Source: Pseudomonadota bacterium
GTDB lineage: Bacteria > Pseudomonadota > Gammaproteobacteria > Xanthomonadales > Rhodanobacteraceae
Assembly: GCA_021798675.1 (NCBI GenBank)
Contig: JAJZGE010000077.1
Coordinates: 1 to 7,545, forward strand
Length of the DNA: 7,545 nt
Direction: 5' to 3'
Within the stretch, counting starts at the first letter, position 1; every line of letters begins with the position of its first letter. The position numbers were made by a program, and so were the translations under genes. The notes below the pieces were generated by a model. It had not been told where the DNA came from. It saw only the letters and a list, made by a program, of their open reading frames with translations, and searched no databases. Positions 1 through 5,347 of the stretch are shown here, one piece after another.

Positions 1-407
1 GACTGGTAGTCGCCGTAGCCGAGCAGGATCAGGCCATCGGCCTTCTGGCTGCTGGAGAAATCCGCATGCCAGTCACGCGAGAACTGCTGGAACGAGATCA
101 GCAGATCGTAGCCCCGCTGCGCGCTGGCGCGGGTGATCGAGCCCAGCATCGACAGGAAGAACGGGTTGATGTGCGAGTCGTCCGCGGTGGGATCCTCGAA
201 CAACAACAACGCCAACGTACCGGTGTGCTGACGGCGCAGATTGGATGCGTTCTTATCCACCTTGTAATTCAGCGTATCCGCCGCCGTCTGGATGCGCAAT
301 CGCGTCTCCTCGCTCACCAACGGACTGCCGCGCAACGCGCGCGAGACCGTGGACTGCGAGACCCCGGCGAGGTGGGCAATGTCGAACGATGTGGCCTTTC
401 CCTTCAT
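1..407 (-). CDS. LacI-family transcriptional regulator, N-terminal part (cut by window edge)
   Basis: A sugar-type repressor of the LacI/GalR family; 135 residues are visible and the C-terminal part lies beyond base 1. Residues 6-26 form the helix-turn-helix (TSFDIAHLAGVSQSTVSRAL), with the family pattern D-I-A-x-x-A-G-V-S-x-x-T-V-S-R-A-L. Residues about 49-60 (KVDKNASNLRRQ) are the hinge helix, and TGTLALLL at 62-69 opens the first strand of the periplasmic-binding-protein-like sensor domain. The ATG at 407 puts the HTH at the usual distance from the N terminus; no in-frame ATG was found just upstream. The Shine-Dalgarno sequence is weak. The ligand cannot be read from this fragment. It sits downstream of the barrel-protein gene on the same strand, separated by a probable terminator, so it probably has its own promoter. 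Family is certain; targets are unknown. Confidence 0.93.
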   Translation of the reverse strand, partial: MKGKATSFDIAHLAGVSQSTVSRALRGSPLVSEETRLRIQTAADTLNYKVDKNASNLRRQHTGTLALLLFEDPTADDSHINPFFLSMLGSITRASAQRGYDLLISFQQFSRDWHADFSSSQKADGLILLGYGDYQ

Positions 408-422
408 CCGCGCGACTCTGAT

Positions 423-443
423 GATGCGTGACGTCCATGCATC
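423..443. promoter_or_regulatory. Imperfect palindrome, candidate LacI-type autoregulatory operator
   Basis: The 21-bp sequence GATGCgTG-acgtc-CAtGCATC has two 8-bp arms that match at seven of eight positions around a 5-bp spacer. It begins 16 bp upstream of the regulator's start codon, where an autorepression site would be expected. The dyad is seen in the sequence; the operator role is inferred. Against it, many LacI-family operators have a central CG and an even length, which this one lacks. Confidence 0.3.
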
Positions 444-554
444 GTAGCAGGGGCGGGATTCGGTGATCACGGGGCACCATCGCGCGCACCTGCCAGTCCG
501 GCGCGCCGGACCGTGCACCCGCGAAGCGGCGCCTGACGCCGCAAGATCCCGCAT

Positions 555-583
555 CAAAACGAGCGGCCGAACCCTCCGGCCGC
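555..583 (-). terminator. Probable intrinsic terminator after the barrel-protein gene
   Basis: Read on the minus strand, a perfect 7-bp GC stem (GCGGCCG / CGGCCGC, arms 577-583 and 563-569) with a 7-nt loop is followed by TCGTTTTG. It starts about 40 nt after the stop codon of the outer-membrane protein gene. The stem is strong but the T tract is only four bases, so termination may be partial. Confidence 0.55.
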
Positions 584-624
584 CCGCTTCGCCCAGTGCC
601 ACCATTCGCGGCGCCGAACTAGGC

Positions 625-1476
625 TCAGAACGCGTATTTGAGGGAAGCACCCGCGCCGTAGTCTGGACTGCCGTTGGCAAAGCCACCCATCACATAGGCC
701 TGCAGCCGCCAGCTTTCGCCCAGCTTGTGGTTCCAGTAGCCGGACAACTCGCTCTGCGGCGCGCCGCCCTCGGCGATGCGTTCGCGGTAGTAGTAGTACG
801 CGCCGATGCTGTCGCGCTGGCTCAGCTTGTACTGGGCTCCGAGGCTCGCATTGAAGCCATTCTTGAGCTTGATGTACTGCGAACTGCCGTAATCGGTCCA
901 GCCCACGCCACCGAAGACCGTGGTACTGCCGATCACCTTGTAGGTGTCCAACGAGAGACCGTAGTCGTTCTTGCCGGTGCCCAGGCCCTTGTTTTCATCC
1001 GCCGTGCCGAACTTCACCCTGCCGGTGAGGTCGACGCCGAAGGTCTGGTCGCTGCTGGTGAACACCTGATAGCCGGCCGAAGCGACAACGTCACCGAGAC
1101 CGGAGGCGGAACCACTGCTGACGATGGTGCTGCTCCCCGCACCGCCGGGATTGAGGATACCGCCGACGAGGTGGCCCAGGCCGCGGCCATGCGGGTTGCC
1201 ATTGTTGGTCTTGCCCACGCCGGGAATCACATTGGCTGGTCCGCTGACGTTGATGTAGGGCACGATTAGCTTGAAGGTCCAGTCGCTGGACTGGTACTCG
1301 GCCGTGAACGGCACCGACCATATGTCGGTGGTGCTACTGGTACCGTACTTGCCGCTGCTGTAGTCGGCGCCTGCGGAGAGGCTGAACTGGCCGTTGTCGG
1401 TGGTGGCGGCATGAGCCGCCGGCAGGCCGATCAGCAGCAGGCCGCCAACTGCGGCCAAGTAATGTTGGTTGCGCAT
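625..1476 (-). CDS. Outer-membrane beta-barrel protein (MetA/transporter-like), second gene of a pair
   Basis: A predicted exported outer-membrane barrel of 283 residues. Residues 1-23 are a signal peptide with a hydrophobic core (LLLIGLPAAHA) and an AHA cleavage site. The mature protein is rich in alternating aromatic/polar stretches and Gly/Ser turns, and it ends in Tyr-Ala-Phe, the C-terminal aromatic typical of barrels recognised by the BAM machinery. Stretches such as SVPFTAEYQ (54-62), FKLIVPYINVSGP (68-80) and GLGTGKNDYGLSLDTYK (164-180) resemble proteins loosely annotated as transporters related to the phenol-degradation meta-pathway (MetA) family. Substrate is unknown. The ATG at 1476 was chosen because it opens the signal peptide and has AGGAAG at 1486-1491, 9 nt upstream; the frame stays open 28 codons further upstream. 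It follows the secreted-protein gene by 80 bp, with a strong palindrome in the gap, so the pair is probably co-transcribed with altered expression of the second gene. Confidence 0.85.
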   Translation of the reverse strand: MRNQHYLAAVGGLLLIGLPAAHAATTDNGQFSLSAGADYSSGKYGTSSTTDIWSVPFTAEYQSSDWTFKLIVPYINVSGPANVIPGVGKTNNGNPHGRGLGHLVGGILNPGGAGSSTIVSSGSASGLGDVVASAGYQVFTSSDQTFGVDLTGRVKFGTADENKGLGTGKNDYGLSLDTYKVIGSTTVFGGVGWTDYGSSQYIKLKNGFNASLGAQYKLSQRDSIGAYYYYRERIAEGGAPQSELSGYWNHKLGESWRLQAYVMGGFANGSPDYGAGASLKYAF

Positions 1477-1508
1477 GTGAAGGATCTTCCTGAGGGGTAG
1501 ACGACGAA

Positions 1509-1537
1509 GCGGATCCGGCGCCGGGCGCCGGATCCGC
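1509..1537 (-). repeat. 29-nt near-perfect palindrome between two co-directional genes
   Basis: Arms GCGGATCCGGCGCC and GGCGCCGGATCCGC, 14 bp each, are perfectly complementary around a single central G. In RNA this gives a very stable GC-rich hairpin, with the innermost pairs opening to form the loop. It lies 19 nt after the stop codon of the secreted-protein gene and 32 nt before the barrel gene start. No T tract follows on either strand, so it is not a canonical intrinsic terminator. It may act as an mRNA 3'-end protector or partial attenuator, or be a palindromic intergenic element present elsewhere in the genome. Symmetry is seen; function is inferred. Confidence 0.75.
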
Positions 1538-1556
1538 GGTAAGTAAACCCGGTGGC

Positions 1557-2306
1557 TCAACCGCCCGGACGACCGATGTGCGTCGGATGATCCGGAATCT
1601 GCGGGCGCTCCGGCAGGCTTGGCTTGCCTGCAAAATCCGGCTTGTTGGCGAAGTCGGGGCGGCCCATGTGGCTACCCACGTCCGGATGGTTGATCATGTG
1701 GTCCTTGCCGAATTCGACTTTTGCGACCGTGACGTTCGCATGCGCCCCGGCAGCGGCGTGACCTGCGACCTTCGGCGAACGCATCACGTCGCCCAGCTTG
1801 AAGCCCATGCCGTTAGCGATCTGGCCCCAGCCTTCGCCGGAGGCGCGCAATGCCAGCACACCCTTCAGGTCGACCGAGGTGCCATCGGCCAGCACCAGGG
1901 TCCCGCCGTTCAAGGCGGCCTGGAGCTCGGCCGCAGTGGGATCGGTAATGCCCGCCTTGGCCAGGCTGGCCTCGGCCAGCGAGAGCGCAACCTTCACGTT
2001 CCCGTAGCCCATCTTGCCGGTATCCGGAGTGAAGGTGCTGGTCGTCGTGGTGTCGGTTGCGCCGTTGCTGCCGTCGACGGTTTCGGTGAGCGTGATCGAA
2101 CTGCCGTTGCGCAGGCCGTCAACCAGTGCCTGCGCGTTGGCGTCGGAGCCGGCAAGCGTCGTGAACTCGCTAGCCAGCCGGTTCGACTCCTGGCTTGTGG
2201 CTGTCGCGGAACTGCTGCCGGTCGTTTGCGCCGACACCTGCGTGGCGGCGAATGCCAAGCCTACGCTGGCTGCCAGCAGCGCAAGCGCAAAATGACTCGA
2301 TTTCAT
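1557..2306 (-). CDS. Secreted protein of unknown function with hexapeptide-repeat Pro-rich tail
   Basis: I do not recognise a named family. The 249-residue product has a clear signal peptide (residues 1-26, cleavage after VSA). A low-complexity Ser/Thr/Ala segment follows (27-45), with a second Thr-rich run near 84-93. A helical, Gly-punctuated region (about 99-175) contains SLAEASLAKAGITDPTAAEL and GVLALRASGEGWGQIANGMG; similar stretches occur in uncharacterised exported proteobacterial proteins as far as I recall. The tail is His- and Pro-rich. Residues 212-247 read as six hexapeptides ending in Lys/Arg/His-Pro: SHMGRP, DFANKP, DFAGKP, SLPERP, QIPDHP, THIGRP. The ATG at 2306 is preferred because it opens the signal peptide and has GGGAG 7 nt upstream; the frame continues open to 2513 but that extension looks non-coding. 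It is the first gene of a pair with the outer-membrane barrel protein, suggesting a joint envelope function. Confidence 0.8.
   Translation of the reverse strand: MKSSHFALALLAASVGLAFAATQVSAQTTGSSSATATSQESNRLASEFTTLAGSDANAQALVDGLRNGSSITLTETVDGSNGATDTTTTSTFTPDTGKMGYGNVKVALSLAEASLAKAGITDPTAAELQAALNGGTLVLADGTSVDLKGVLALRASGEGWGQIANGMGFKLGDVMRSPKVAGHAAAGAHANVTVAKVEFGKDHMINHPDVGSHMGRPDFANKPDFAGKPSLPERPQIPDHPTHIGRPGG
1566..1673 (-). repeat. Six hexapeptide repeats (x4-[K/R/H]-P) in the tail of the secreted protein
   Basis: Codons 212-247 encode six consecutive six-residue units, each ending in a basic residue followed by proline. The two central units (DFANKP and DFAGKP) differ at one position; the outer ones share only the period and the basic-Pro ending. 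The protein then ends in Gly-Gly. The regular proline spacing predicts an extended, polyproline-II-like arm. The divergence of the units argues for an old, selected repeat. Confidence 0.7.
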
Positions 2307-2550
2307 TGGAAGTCTCCCGGAACTGATGATTGCCCCCTGATGGCATGCGCTCCGCGAGCATCCTGTCTCGCCGGCTACTCCCGTCCCCGGAGTCGTTGAA
2401 GCGGCAACGCTTCGTCTGCGCGCCGCCAAGTCTGCGCGCCCGCCGGTAGAGCGCAAGCCTTGACCCGCGCCGGGTTCAGCCGATATTTCAGGAAAAATGT
2501 GCGCTCCGTTCACATTGTTGGAACTTTCGTGAAGCGGATCGCGTTCGCGT
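2307..2550. other. Intergenic region holding the leader of the secreted-protein/barrel unit
   Basis: This 244-bp stretch lies between the end of tag and the start of the secreted-protein gene and has no convincing gene. It contains a relatively AT-rich patch (about 2482-2530) with a promoter candidate. It also holds an 11-bp direct repeat GTCTGCGCGCC at 2414-2424 and 2430-2440. A perfect 6-bp stem (GAAGCG / CGCTTC, 2398-2413) closes a GCAA tetraloop on the plus strand, or TTGC as transcribed for the unit. No clear terminator for tag was found here. Confidence 0.5.
2485..2513 (-). promoter_or_regulatory. Possible sigma-70-type promoter of the secreted-protein/barrel unit
   Basis: On the minus strand, GTGAAC (2508-2513, three of six matches to TTGACA) and TGAAAT (2485-2490, four of six matches to TATAAT) are separated by exactly 17 bp in the only AT-rich patch of the region. 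It would start transcription near 2478 and give a leader of about 170 nt. A TTCAG pair at 2475-2479 and 2487-2491 (12-bp period) overlaps it and could be an activator site. Matches are modest, so this is tentative. Confidence 0.3.
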
Positions 2551-3111
2551 TCACAGCTGCCGGTGCCGGAAACATCCGATGACGTGATCGTTGACCATGC
2601 CGGTGGCCTGCATCAGCGAATAGCAGATGGTGGTGCCGACGAAACGGAAGCCGCGCTTCTTCAGCTCCTTGCTCATGCGGTCCGAAAGCGGCGTGCTGGC
2701 GGGCACCTCGCCCTTGTCCTTCCACCGGTTGCATAGTGGCTTGCCGTCGACGAATGACCACAGATAGCCGTCCAGACTGCCAAACTCACCGACCACTTCC
2801 AGTGCGGCGACGGCGTTGTCGCGCGCCGCGGTCACCTTGAGCCGGTTGCGGATGATGCCGGGGTCGAGCAGCAGCCGCTCCAGCTCGCGATCCTTCATCG
2901 CGGCCACGCGGGCGATGTCGAAACCGTGGAAGGCCCGGCGGTAGTTGTCGCGCTTGGCCAGCACGGTGCGCCACGACAGACCCGCCTGTGCGCCCTCCAG
3001 GCAGAGGAATTCGAACAGCAGGGTGTCGTCGTGCAGCGGCACGCCCCATTCGGTGTCGTGGTAGGCGCACATCAGCGCATCGTCGGCGCTGGCCCAGTGG
3101 CAACGTTGCAT
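2551..3111 (-). CDS. tag: DNA-3-methyladenine glycosylase I
   Basis: Base-excision repair enzyme that removes 3-methyladenine from alkylated DNA by cleaving the N-glycosidic bond. The 186-residue product is almost the length of E. coli Tag (187) and aligns along its whole length from memory. It starts MQRCHW and has YHDTEWGVP (17-25), LCLEGAQAGLSW (36-47) and KKRGFRFVGTTICYSLMQA before the NDHVIGC ending. The HhH-superfamily zinc site seen in E. coli Tag (Cys4, His17, His175, Cys179) is preserved as Cys4, His18, His176 and Cys180. The conserved acidic residue of the base pocket is Glu39. The ATG at 3111 gives Cys4 its correct place; the longer open frame upstream is low-complexity and lacks family similarity. 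Divergent from the transporter gene across 89 bp. No Ada-box-like operator was recognised. Confidence 0.97.
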   Translation of the reverse strand: MQRCHWASADDALMCAYHDTEWGVPLHDDTLLFEFLCLEGAQAGLSWRTVLAKRDNYRRAFHGFDIARVAAMKDRELERLLLDPGIIRNRLKVTAARDNAVAALEVVGEFGSLDGYLWSFVDGKPLCNRWKDKGEVPASTPLSDRMSKELKKRGFRFVGTTICYSLMQATGMVNDHVIGCFRHRQL

Positions 3112-3200
3112 GCGGCGGTTCCGGCAGGATGGTCCGCACAGTGAACGCCGGCCGGCGCACGGAGGCAATACACTCGCGCCTTTGCCGCCTGCCAGCACCC
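3112..3200. promoter_or_regulatory. Divergent intergenic region between tag and the transporter
   Basis: Both genes must start from these 89 bp unless read through from further away. For the plus strand, TACACT at 3169-3174 is a four-of-six -10 match, with no good -35 at the right distance; it would give a short leader of about 20 nt. A perfect 12-bp palindrome CGCCGGCCGGCG lies at 3146-3157. Neither gene has a strong Shine-Dalgarno sequence here. Confidence 0.3.
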
Positions 3201-4082
3201 ATGCCCGTCCGACCCGCCACCCAACGCGGCGCCCTGCTGGCGCTGCTCGCCACCATCCTGCTGTGGGCCTACAGCTGGGTGGTGATGAAGCAGGTGCTGG
3301 CCTACGCCGGGCCGTTCGATTTCGCGGCGCTGCGCTACCTGCTGGGCGCGGCAGTGCTGTTCGCGGCGCTGGCGGCGACGCGCCAGCCATTGCAGCCGCC
3401 TCCGTTGCTGTCCACCGTGCTGATCGGCCTGTGCCAGACCGCGGCGTTCCAGGGACTGGAGCAGTGGGCGCTGGTGAGTGGCGGCGCAGGCCATGTGGCG
3501 CTGCTGGCGTACACCATGCCGTTCTGGGCCGTGCTGCTGGCATGGCTGATCCTGCGCGACCGCCCCACGGGCAGGCATGGGCTGGGTCTGGCGCTGGCCG
3601 TGCTCGGGCTGGTCTGCATCATCGAGCCGTGGCGCGGGCTGGGCAACGTGACCAGCACGCTGCTGGCCATCGCGGGCGGCGTGGCCTGGGCCGCGGGCAC
3701 GGTGCTGAGCAAGCGGCTGTTCCGCCTGCGCGCGGTGTCCCCGCTCAGCCTCACGGCCTGGCAGATGCTGGCCGGTGGCCTGGCGCTGGGCATCGTGGCG
3801 CTGGTGGTGCCGCAACGGCACATCGCGTGGAGCGGGGCTTTCGTCGCCGGCCTGGCGTACAGCGTGCTGATGGCCTCCAGCCTGGCGTGGTGGCTGTGGT
3901 CGATCGTGCTGCGCCGGCTGCCCACCACGCTGGCCAGCGTGGGCAGCCTCGGCGTGCCCATCGTGGGCGTGCTGCTGGCGTGGGCGATCCTGCACGAGCG
4001 GCCCAGCCCGATGGAATGGGTCGGCATCGGCTTCGTGCTGCTCGGCCTGTGTGCGGTGAGCGGCGTGCGCCTGCGGTGCTGA
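3201..4082 (+). CDS. EamA/DMT-superfamily inner-membrane transporter
   Basis: A polytopic membrane protein of 293 residues, the usual size for 10-helix drug/metabolite transporters (RhaT/YdcZ-like, EamA domain). Two homologous halves are visible: residues about 8-142 and 152-290, each with about five hydrophobic helices. The first helix shows the family-typical W-x-Y/S pattern (LLWAYSWVVMKQVL, 20-33). The TMPFWAVLLAWLIL segment (105-118) and the equivalent GVPIVGVLLAWAILHERP (251-268) are the characteristic penultimate helices of each half, ending in a charged/Pro turn. Substrate is not predictable; DMT members export amino acids, nucleosides or other metabolites. The ATG at 3201 was chosen because the protein then starts directly before the first helix; an earlier in-frame ATG at 3129 would add a basic, non-conserved leader. 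The hydroxylase gene follows in the same direction. Confidence 0.9.
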   Translation: MPVRPATQRGALLALLATILLWAYSWVVMKQVLAYAGPFDFAALRYLLGAAVLFAALAATRQPLQPPPLLSTVLIGLCQTAAFQGLEQWALVSGGAGHVALLAYTMPFWAVLLAWLILRDRPTGRHGLGLALAVLGLVCIIEPWRGLGNVTSTLLAIAGGVAWAAGTVLSKRLFRLRAVSPLSLTAWQMLAGGLALGIVALVVPQRHIAWSGAFVAGLAYSVLMASSLAWWLWSIVLRRLPTTLASVGSLGVPIVGVLLAWAILHERPSPMEWVGIGFVLLGLCAVSGVRLRC

Positions 4083-4134
4083 CCGCCCGCAATTTCGCGC
4101 GACGACATTCAGCACGACGCCGAAACCGCGGCGG

Positions 4135-4140
4135 TATCAT
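4135..4140 (+). promoter_or_regulatory. Possible -10 element upstream of the hydroxylase gene
   Basis: TATCAT in the context GCGGTATCATGCGCGC matches TATAAT at five of six positions. No convincing -35 element lies 16-18 bp upstream. If real, transcription would begin near 4147, which makes the ATG at 4139 (inside this element) unlikely and favours the ATG at 4169 for the hydroxylase. Confidence 0.35.
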
Positions 4141-4168
4141 GCGCGCTGCCGTTGCCGCGGATCTGCCG

Positions 4169-5296
4169 ATGTTCTCGCTACCCGAATTGTGGTCACACCT
4201 GGTCGACTGGCTGAGCAGCCATGCCGTGGCGCCGACACTCGGCCTGCTGCACCTGGGCAAGCTGTCCGGCGATCCGCGCGATATCGCCGCCTCGCTGCTG
4301 ATCGCCGTGTTGCAGATCAGCATCATCGGCTTGCTGTTCCGGCCGCTGGAGACCTTCTTCCCCGCCGAGAAATGGGCCGACCGCAAGCTCACCCTGGTGG
4401 ACCGCAACTACACGGTGATGATGCTGGTGGGCATCTTCCCGCTGTTCACCTACCTGGTCCTGATGCCCTTCAGCAACCTGCTGGGCGGCGCCGATGCGGC
4501 GGCTTCCGCGTCCAGCACCGGTTCGCCGCTGGCGCTGACCACGCTGGTGCCCTGGTTCAACGGCCATCCCTACGTACTGTTCGGCGTGTACTACGTGGTC
4601 TACGACTTCGTGTACTACTGGATGCATCGCACCCAGCACGCGCTGCCGTGGTGGTGGTCGCTGCACAGCATGCACCACAGTACGCGGCAGATGAGCTGCT
4701 GGACCAACGATCGCGGCAACCTGATCGATGGCTTCATCCAGTCGATGATCCTCGCCGTGGTGGGCCTGGTGATGGGCGTGGATCCCGACGAATTCGCCTG
4801 GCTGATGCTGCTGGGCGAACTGGTGCAGAATCTGTCGCACACCAACACCCGGCTCGGTTTCGGGCGGTTGTTCGAGAAGCTGTTCGTGGATCCGAAGTTC
4901 CACCGCCTGCACCACATGCTGGTCGACCCGGAACGCCCTGGGCTGCATAACTGCAACTACGGCCAGGTGTTCTCGATCTGGGACGTAGTCTTCGGCACCG
5001 CGCTGTATGGCGAACCGGTGCGCCCCACCGGCGTGGGCGACCCGGTGGTGGACGCGGACAACAACTACGGCCTGCTCGGCCTGCACTGGGCCTCGACCAA
5101 GCGCTTCCTCGCCGTGGTCCGCCGGCTGGACGGCTGGAAGCCCGGCGAGGTGGCGTTCGATCCGGTGAGCTACCGCCCGATTCCGGTCAGCCAGCTCGAC
5201 CTGCACGCACTGGCGCATCACCAGCCGGGCGCGCCCGCCGCGGTTCCGGTCGACCTGGTGGCGGCACCGCTCGAGGAAGAAACCGCCACCGCGTGA
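4169..5296 (+). CDS. Sterol desaturase / fatty acid hydroxylase family membrane protein
   Basis: A membrane-bound non-heme di-iron oxygenase of the fatty acid hydroxylase superfamily, which uses O2 to hydroxylate or desaturate lipid-like substrates. The 375-residue product has hydrophobic segments at about 41-57, 82-104 and 134-151, with more between 188 and 220. The three histidine clusters are complete: HRTQH (153-157, HX3H), HSMHH (166-170, HX2HH) and HRLHH (245-249, HX2HH), with an extra His at 224 in SHTN and one at 260. About 115 residues follow the last cluster, including a conserved-looking NNYGLLGLHW segment (298-307) and a variable Ala/Pro/Glu tail. Substrate is unknown. The start at 4169 is preferred over 4139, which falls within a -10-like sequence; neither has a clear Shine-Dalgarno. 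It follows the transporter by 86 bp and converges on the PLP-enzyme gene. Confidence 0.92.
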   Translation: MFSLPELWSHLVDWLSSHAVAPTLGLLHLGKLSGDPRDIAASLLIAVLQISIIGLLFRPLETFFPAEKWADRKLTLVDRNYTVMMLVGIFPLFTYLVLMPFSNLLGGADAAASASSTGSPLALTTLVPWFNGHPYVLFGVYYVVYDFVYYWMHRTQHALPWWWSLHSMHHSTRQMSCWTNDRGNLIDGFIQSMILAVVGLVMGVDPDEFAWLMLLGELVQNLSHTNTRLGFGRLFEKLFVDPKFHRLHHMLVDPERPGLHNCNYGQVFSIWDVVFGTALYGEPVRPTGVGDPVVDADNNYGLLGLHWASTKRFLAVVRRLDGWKPGEVAFDPVSYRPIPVSQLDLHALAHHQPGAPAAVPVDLVAAPLEEETATA

Positions 5297-5304
5297 TGCC
5301 GGCA

Positions 5305-5347
5305 CTCACCACGGCAACGCGTCGAGATCGACGTTGCCGCCGGTGAG
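5305..5347. repeat. Long imperfect hairpin at the convergent gene junction
   Basis: The outer arms CTCACC (5305-5310) and GGTGAG (5342-5347), the middle arms CGGCAACG (5312-5319) and CGTTGCCG (5332-5339), and the inner TCGA repeats (5322-5325 and 5328-5331) together give up to 18 base pairs. They are interrupted by an A/CC mismatch and a 2-nt CG bulge. The structure begins 8 bp after the hydroxylase stop codon and covers the last 13 codons and stop of the PLP-enzyme gene. No T tract follows on either strand. It could terminate transcription or protect 3' ends from both directions. Pairing is seen; role is inferred. Confidence 0.5.

Noticed and set aside
463..1269. 268-codon plus-strand open frame opposite the barrel gene
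   Set aside because: The opposite strand has a signal peptide, Shine-Dalgarno and barrel features; this frame has none and covers the probable terminator.
1578..2399. 273-codon plus-strand open frame opposite the secreted-protein gene
   Set aside because: The product is Arg/Gly/Ala-rich without a recognisable motif. The minus-strand gene has a signal peptide, a ribosome binding site and protein-level repeats.
2307..2513. Upstream extension of the secreted-protein gene to an ATG at 2513
   Set aside because: It would bury the signal peptide in the middle of the protein, while the ATG at 2306 has a good Shine-Dalgarno sequence.
2509..2533. TTCAC / GTGAA inverted pair with a 15-bp spacer downstream of tag
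   Set aside because: Five-base arms at this spacing are expected by chance, and there is no T tract to make it a terminator.
3146..3157. Palindrome CGCCGGCCGGCG as a regulator site for tag or the transporter
   Set aside because: Short self-complementary GC strings are common in DNA of this composition; it is noted in the intergenic entry but not claimed as a site.
3072..4115. 347-codon open frame on the minus strand opposite the transporter
   Set aside because: Its product is low-complexity (Gln, His, Arg, Ala) and it lies antisense to a clear membrane protein gene while also overlapping the start of tag.
3110..4138. In-frame upstream extension of the hydroxylase gene
   Set aside because: The frame runs open for 343 codons, but this part overlaps the transporter gene out of frame and is Arg/Gly/Ala-rich with no family similarity.
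4193..5305. 370-codon open frame on the minus strand opposite the hydroxylase
   Set aside because: It is antisense to a gene with complete catalytic motifs. Its product is a Gln/His/Val/Arg-rich string with no motif, as expected from third-position GC bias.
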